Part shown: positions 60,384 through 64,000 of the stretch, piece by piece
Numbering within the stretch: position 1 is the first letter of the stretch
Layout: every line of letters starts with the position of its first letter
Source of the DNA: an uncultured Acidobacteriia bacterium
GTDB taxonomy: Bacteria; Acidobacteriota; Terriglobia; Bryobacterales; Bryobacteraceae
NCBI GenBank assembly: GCA_903900705.1
Contig: CAIUOG010000119.1
Location: forward strand, 24,917 to 88,916
Direction: 5' to 3'
Length of the DNA: 64,000 nucleotides
Notes under the pieces: model-generated
The model's database searches: none
Seen by the model: only the letters and a program-made list of their open reading frames with translations
Told to the model about the DNA's origin: nothing
Translations under genes and position numbers: made by a program

Positions 60384-62750
60384 TTGCGCCTGAAACTATC
60401 CATAGCGTTGCTGGTCCCGTTCATCGCGTTGGCCGATAGCTCTGTCCAGCAGCTCATCACGTCCCGCTGCCAGAGTTGCCACAACGATCAGAACAGTTCC
60501 GGGGGCCTCTCACTCACCTCCGCAGCCCGCATGCGGAAGGGCGGCAACACCGGCCCCGCGATTGTGCCGGGCAAACCGGAGGAGAGCCTGCTCTACCGGC
60601 TGGTCTCCGGTGGCAGCCCGAAGATGCCGCGCGAGGGCGAGCCTCTCAGCGCCGGTGAAATTGCGCAGGTCCGGCAGTGGATTCAACAGGGCGCGCCGTG
60701 GACGGAAGCGGGGCAGTGGTGGTCCCTGCAACCGCTCTCCGCGAACCGCGCGGGCAGTATTGACTCTTTTGTGGAGCGCACGCTGGGGGAAAAGGGGCTG
60801 CGGCGTTCGCCGGAAGCCGACCGACGCACCCTGATTCGCCGCCTCACTTACGATCTGCATGGCCTGCCGCCCACGCCCGAAGAGGTGGAGCATTTTGTCG
60901 CCGACCCTTCGCCGAAGGCCTATGAACAACTGGTGGACCGGCTGTTGGCCAGTCCGCGCTACGGAGAGCGCTGGGGACGGCACTGGCTGGACACCGTTCA
61001 CTACGGCGAATCTCACGGGTACGACAAAGACAAGCCGCGCCGCAATGCCTGGCCTTATCGCGACTATGTGATTGCCTCTTTCAACGAGGACAAGCCTTAT
61101 GCCCGCTTTGTGCAGGAGCAACTGGCGGGGGATGTACTGTTTCCCGATGACCCCAAAGCCACCATCGCGCTGGGCTTCATCGCGGCCGGGCCGTGGGACT
61201 ACGTCGGCCATGCCGAGCTTCGCGAAGACACGACGGACAAGAACATCACGCGCGTGCTGGACCGGGACGATATGGTCACGGTCACAATGTCCGCGTTCAC
61301 TTCCATGACGGCGCACTGCGCACGCTGCCATGACCATAAATTCGATCCCATCAGCCAGGCCGATTACTACAATCTCCAGGCGGTTTTCGCGGGCGTGGAC
61401 CGGGCCGATCGGCCTGTGGATGCCGACCCCGCCGTCTTCCGTCAGCGCAAGGCTTTGATCGCAAAGCGGCGCGACCTGGTGGTTGCGCTGCGGCCTCTGG
61501 AAGACGCGGTGAGCGCGATCACGACGCCGGAGATCATGGCGCTCGACAAACAACTCGCCGATTGGAAGCAGGTGAGCGCCACGGACCCTGCGCGCCGGCC
61601 CGCGGAAATTAATCAGAAAATTGCCGAGGGCGCCGCGCGCAGGAAGGAAATGGTGCGCGCTGCCACGCCGCCAGCCACGCTGGCGGAGATCGAAGGCCTG
61701 CGGGCCCGCATTGTCGCGCTGGATGCGGAGATGAGGGCGCTGCCCGCCCCACAGATGGTTTACGCGGCGGCCAGCTATTTCGAGCCGTTCGGGACGTTCC
61801 GTTTTGCCCCCGTGCCGCGTCCGGTGAACGTGCTGATTCGCGGTAGTGTGGAGTCGCCTGGTCCCCCGGCCACGCCGGGAGCTCTCTCGGCGGTTCCCGG
61901 ATTGAAAGCGCGGTTCAGCGCGGCCACGGAAGGCGAACGGCGCGCGGGGCTGGCCCGTTGGCTTACTGACCCGAACAATATGCTCACATGGCGCTCCATT
62001 GTGAACCGCGTGTGGCATTACCATTTCGGCGCGGGCCTGGTCGACAGCCCGAATGACTTCGGGCATATGGGCTCACTACCCACGCATCCGGAACTGCTGG
62101 ACTGGCTGGCCATTCAGTTTCGTGACAGCGGCGGGTCAATGAAGCAGCTCCACAAGATGATTGTGATGAGCCGGACCTACCGTCAGACATCCGCCGATAT
62201 TCCGGAGAATTCGCGCGTGGATGCCGATAATCGCTATCTCTGGCGGGCCAATCGCCAGCGGCTCGATGCGGAATCGATTCGCGATTCCATCCTGGCCGTC
62301 AACGGGAAGCTCGACCTGACAATGGGTGGACCTTCGGTGGAGCAGTTCTTCTTCAAAGACGACCATTCGCCGATCTACGATTACGCCCGCTACGATCCCG
62401 ACGCCCCCGGCAATTACCGGCGCAGCGTGTACCGCTTCCTGGTGCGCAGCATGCCCGATCCACTGATGGAGCGCTTCGATTGTCCGGATGTTTCCATGAT
62501 CACGGCCAAGCGCACCACCACCATCACGGCGATTCAGGCGCTCGCGCTGATGAACAATCCCTTTGTACTGAAGCAGGCCGAACATCTCGCCGAGCGCGTG
62601 CATTCGGTGGAAGAGGCTTACCGGGTGGTGCTGCAGCGCCGGCCCACGGACGCCGAAGCCACGGCACTGAACAGTTATCTGGGGCGCGAAGGCATGCGGA
62701 ATCTCTGCCGCCTGCTGCTGAATACCAATGAATTTCTTTTTGTGGACTAA
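60384..62750 (+). CDS. PSD1 protein (fourth pair) with coiled-coil-like linker
   Basis: 788 residues from TTG 60384. A signal peptide (LSIALLVPFIALA) leads to haem motif SRCQSCHNDQNSSGGLS, the GGNTGPAIVPGKPEESLLY loop, DUF1549 ([53 protein letters not shown]) and a helical charged linker (about 340-460: LIAKRRDLVVALRPLEDAV ... EIEGLRARIVALDAEMRAL). DUF1553 follows (AGLARWLTDPNNMLTWRSIV, NRVWHYHFGAGLVDSPNDFG). TAGAAT ends 11 bases before TTG and could serve as an internal -10. Partner DUF1501 starts 3 bases after the stop. Confidence 0.9.
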   Translation: MRLKLSIALLVPFIALADSSVQQLITSRCQSCHNDQNSSGGLSLTSAARMRKGGNTGPAIVPGKPEESLLYRLVSGGSPKMPREGEPLSAGEIAQVRQWIQQGAPWTEAGQWWSLQPLSANRAGSIDSFVERTLGEKGLRRSPEADRRTLIRRLTYDLHGLPPTPEEVEHFVADPSPKAYEQLVDRLLASPRYGERWGRHWLDTVHYGESHGYDKDKPRRNAWPYRDYVIASFNEDKPYARFVQEQLAGDVLFPDDPKATIALGFIAAGPWDYVGHAELREDTTDKNITRVLDRDDMVTVTMSAFTSMTAHCARCHDHKFDPISQADYYNLQAVFAGVDRADRPVDADPAVFRQRKALIAKRRDLVVALRPLEDAVSAITTPEIMALDKQLADWKQVSATDPARRPAEINQKIAEGAARRKEMVRAATPPATLAEIEGLRARIVALDAEMRALPAPQMVYAAASYFEPFGTFRFAPVPRPVNVLIRGSVESPGPPATPGALSAVPGLKARFSAATEGERRAGLARWLTDPNNMLTWRSIVNRVWHYHFGAGLVDSPNDFGHMGSLPTHPELLDWLAIQFRDSGGSMKQLHKMIVMSRTYRQTSADIPENSRVDADNRYLWRANRQRLDAESIRDSILAVNGKLDLTMGGPSVEQFFFKDDHSPIYDYARYDPDAPGNYRRSVYRFLVRSMPDPLMERFDCPDVSMITAKRTTTITAIQALALMNNPFVLKQAEHLAERVHSVEEAYRVVLQRRPTDAEATALNSYLGREGMRNLCRLLLNTNEFLFVD

Positions 62751-62753
62751 GGT

Positions 62754-64000
62754 ATGAACAGACGCGATTTCCTCTTCCACACGGGCGGCGGGTTTGGCGC
62801 GATTGCGCTGGCGGGAATTCTGCAGGCGGAGACGAAGGGTCTGCACCATCCGGCCAGGGCGAAGCGCGTGGTGCAGTTGTTCATGTCCGGTGCGGCCAGC
62901 CAGTGCGACACATTCGATTACAAGCCCGCGCTGATCAAACGCAATGGAGAGAAGTTCGACCCCGGCGGCAAGGTGGAACTGTTCCAGAGCGTGCCGGGAG
63001 CGGTGATGGAGAGCCCGTGGGCGTGGAAGCCGCGCGGGCAATCGGGAAAGTGGATTTCGGATTTAGTGCCCCAGATCGGATCCTGTGCGGATGATATTGC
63101 GTTCGTGCATTCCATGATCGCGAAGTCCAATGTTCACGGGCCCGCGACGTTCATGCAGAACAGCGGATTTATCCTGCCGGGCTACCCTTCGATGGGCGCG
63201 TGGATTTCTTACGCGCTGGGCAGCATGAATCAGAATCTGCCCACCTTTGTGGTGCTGCCGGATTCGCGTGGCTTCGCGCCCAACGGGGCGGGGAACTGGA
63301 CCGCCGGCTTTCTTCCGGCCGCAAGCCAGGGCACCATGATCCGTGCCTCCGGCGCGAATCCGATTTACGATCTGTTTCCGCCGAAAAGCGCGGACTACAT
63401 CACGCCGGAGAGCGAGAAAGACAGCCTGCGGGTGCTGAATGAAATCAATGCGCAGCACCTCGCCGCGCACCCGGGGGATTCGCGTCTGGATGCGCGCATC
63501 GCATCCTACGAAATGGCCGCGCGGCTGCAACTGAGCGCGCCGGACGTGATGGATATTTCGAAAGAAACTCCGGCTACCCGGGCGCTGTACGGCATCGACG
63601 ACAAAATCACGGAAGACTTTGGTCGCAACTGTCTGGTTGCGCGCCGCATGCTGGAACGCGGCGTGCGGTTCGTACAGGTCTGGAGCGGCGCGGACAATGG
63701 CTTCCCGCGCCGCAACTGGGACAGCCATGAGGACCTGGCGAAAGACCATGGCGAGATGGCGGCGGGCATGGACAGGCCGGCCGCCGCGCTCATCAAAGAT
63801 CTGAAGTCGCGCGGGATGCTGGAGGACACCATCGTCTACTGGACGACGGAATTCGGCCGCATGCCGTGCAGCCAGGGCAGCAGGGGCAGGGACCACAATC
63901 CCTTCGCGTTCACGTCCTGGTTTGCGGGCGGCGGTTTCAAGGGCGGCAGCAGCTACGGGCAGAGCGACGAATGGTCGTACAAGGTGGTGGAGAAGCCTGC
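62754..64000 (+). CDS. DUF1501 protein (fourth pair), cut by window end
   Basis: 415 codons are visible and the stop lies outside. MNRRDFLFHTGGGFGAIALA is a Tat-type signal. Motifs are RVVQLFMSGAASQCDTFDYK (with a Cys not seen in the others), GQSGKWISDLVPQIG, LPGYPSMGAWISYALGSMNQ, CLVARRMLERGVRFVQVWSG, VYWTTEFGRMPCSQG and GRDHNPFAFTSWFAGGGFKG. About 60 residues are missing judged by the other members. ATG 62754 is followed in frame to the last base. Confidence 0.92.
   Translation, partial: MNRRDFLFHTGGGFGAIALAGILQAETKGLHHPARAKRVVQLFMSGAASQCDTFDYKPALIKRNGEKFDPGGKVELFQSVPGAVMESPWAWKPRGQSGKWISDLVPQIGSCADDIAFVHSMIAKSNVHGPATFMQNSGFILPGYPSMGAWISYALGSMNQNLPTFVVLPDSRGFAPNGAGNWTAGFLPAASQGTMIRASGANPIYDLFPPKSADYITPESEKDSLRVLNEINAQHLAAHPGDSRLDARIASYEMAARLQLSAPDVMDISKETPATRALYGIDDKITEDFGRNCLVARRMLERGVRFVQVWSGADNGFPRRNWDSHEDLAKDHGEMAAGMDRPAAALIKDLKSRGMLEDTIVYWTTEFGRMPCSQGSRGRDHNPFAFTSWFAGGGFKGGSSYGQSDEWSYKVVEKP

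Noticed and set aside
1..64000. CRISPR arrays, insertion sequences, rRNA operons
   Set aside because: I saw no regular repeat-spacer array, no transposase motif and no rRNA-like stretch.

Overview
The window reads as chromosomal DNA of a high-GC Acidobacteriota bacterium, most likely of the Solibacter/Bryobacter branch. This is inferred from gene families only, since no marker gene is present. The pointers are two very large outer-membrane receptors with an N-terminal carboxypeptidase-regulatory fold, the start of a VWFA-related acidobacterial protein, an abundance of planctomycete-type cytochrome (PSD1: DUF1549/DUF1553) proteins paired with DUF1501 proteins, secreted M28 peptidases, FecR-like and DinB proteins. 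I see no insertion sequence, CRISPR array, rRNA or prophage.

Layout. 1-3214 (minus): TonB receptor-like gene overlapping the start of a VWFA-related gene. 3362-7893 (plus): a tight run of a PfkB kinase, a GT-C glycosyltransferase, a DapF-like protein with both catalytic cysteines changed to serine, and a UDP-sugar dehydrogenase. 8016-14266: FecR-like protein, tRNA-Ser, SDR, a photolyase-like protein split in two genes in reversed order, M28 peptidase and a DJ-1/PfpI protein. 14273-18236 (minus): first PSD1-DUF1501 pair. Then tRNA-Lys and tRNA-Leu back to back, and a pentaheme cytochrome/TPR protein overlapping an FG-GAP/UnbV protein (minus). 23091-30624: FAD oxidoreductase, M28 peptidase, beta-propeller protein, DUF2786-like gene with a probable CTG start, ArsR regulator divergent from an SDR-DinB pair, LD-carboxypeptidase, and a DUF2239-GIY-YIG pair behind a consensus promoter. 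30644-37677: secreted DinB, LuxR-type regulator divergent from the second giant receptor, CMD-family protein, DinB and a TIM-barrel isomerase. 37887-41120: a 1077-residue protein with phage-tail-like modules. 41152-44620: accA, a small membrane protein, and a MacA-like adaptor with an ABC ATPase but no permease. 44652-49002 (minus): second PSD1-DUF1501 pair. 49096-52030: MarR-SnoaL fusion, membrane protein and PiT phosphate transporter. 52359-64000 (plus): a DUF1800-DUF1501 pair and two further PSD1-DUF1501 pairs, the last cut by the window end.

How genes work together. The dominant theme is export and the cell surface: five DUF1501 proteins with Tat-like signals, four dihaem PSD1 partners, one DUF1800 partner, giant receptors, secreted peptidases and a membrane multihaem cytochrome. 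Tight spacing or overlaps inside each pair point to co-translation. A second theme is gene starts. At least nine genes have a TANNNT or GATAAT hexamer 6-9 bases before the start codon. In two of them (DUF2239 and MarR) a full -35, 17-base spacer and -10 is present, with a palindrome inside the spacer and GTG 6 bases after the -10, which predicts leaderless mRNAs under direct operator control.
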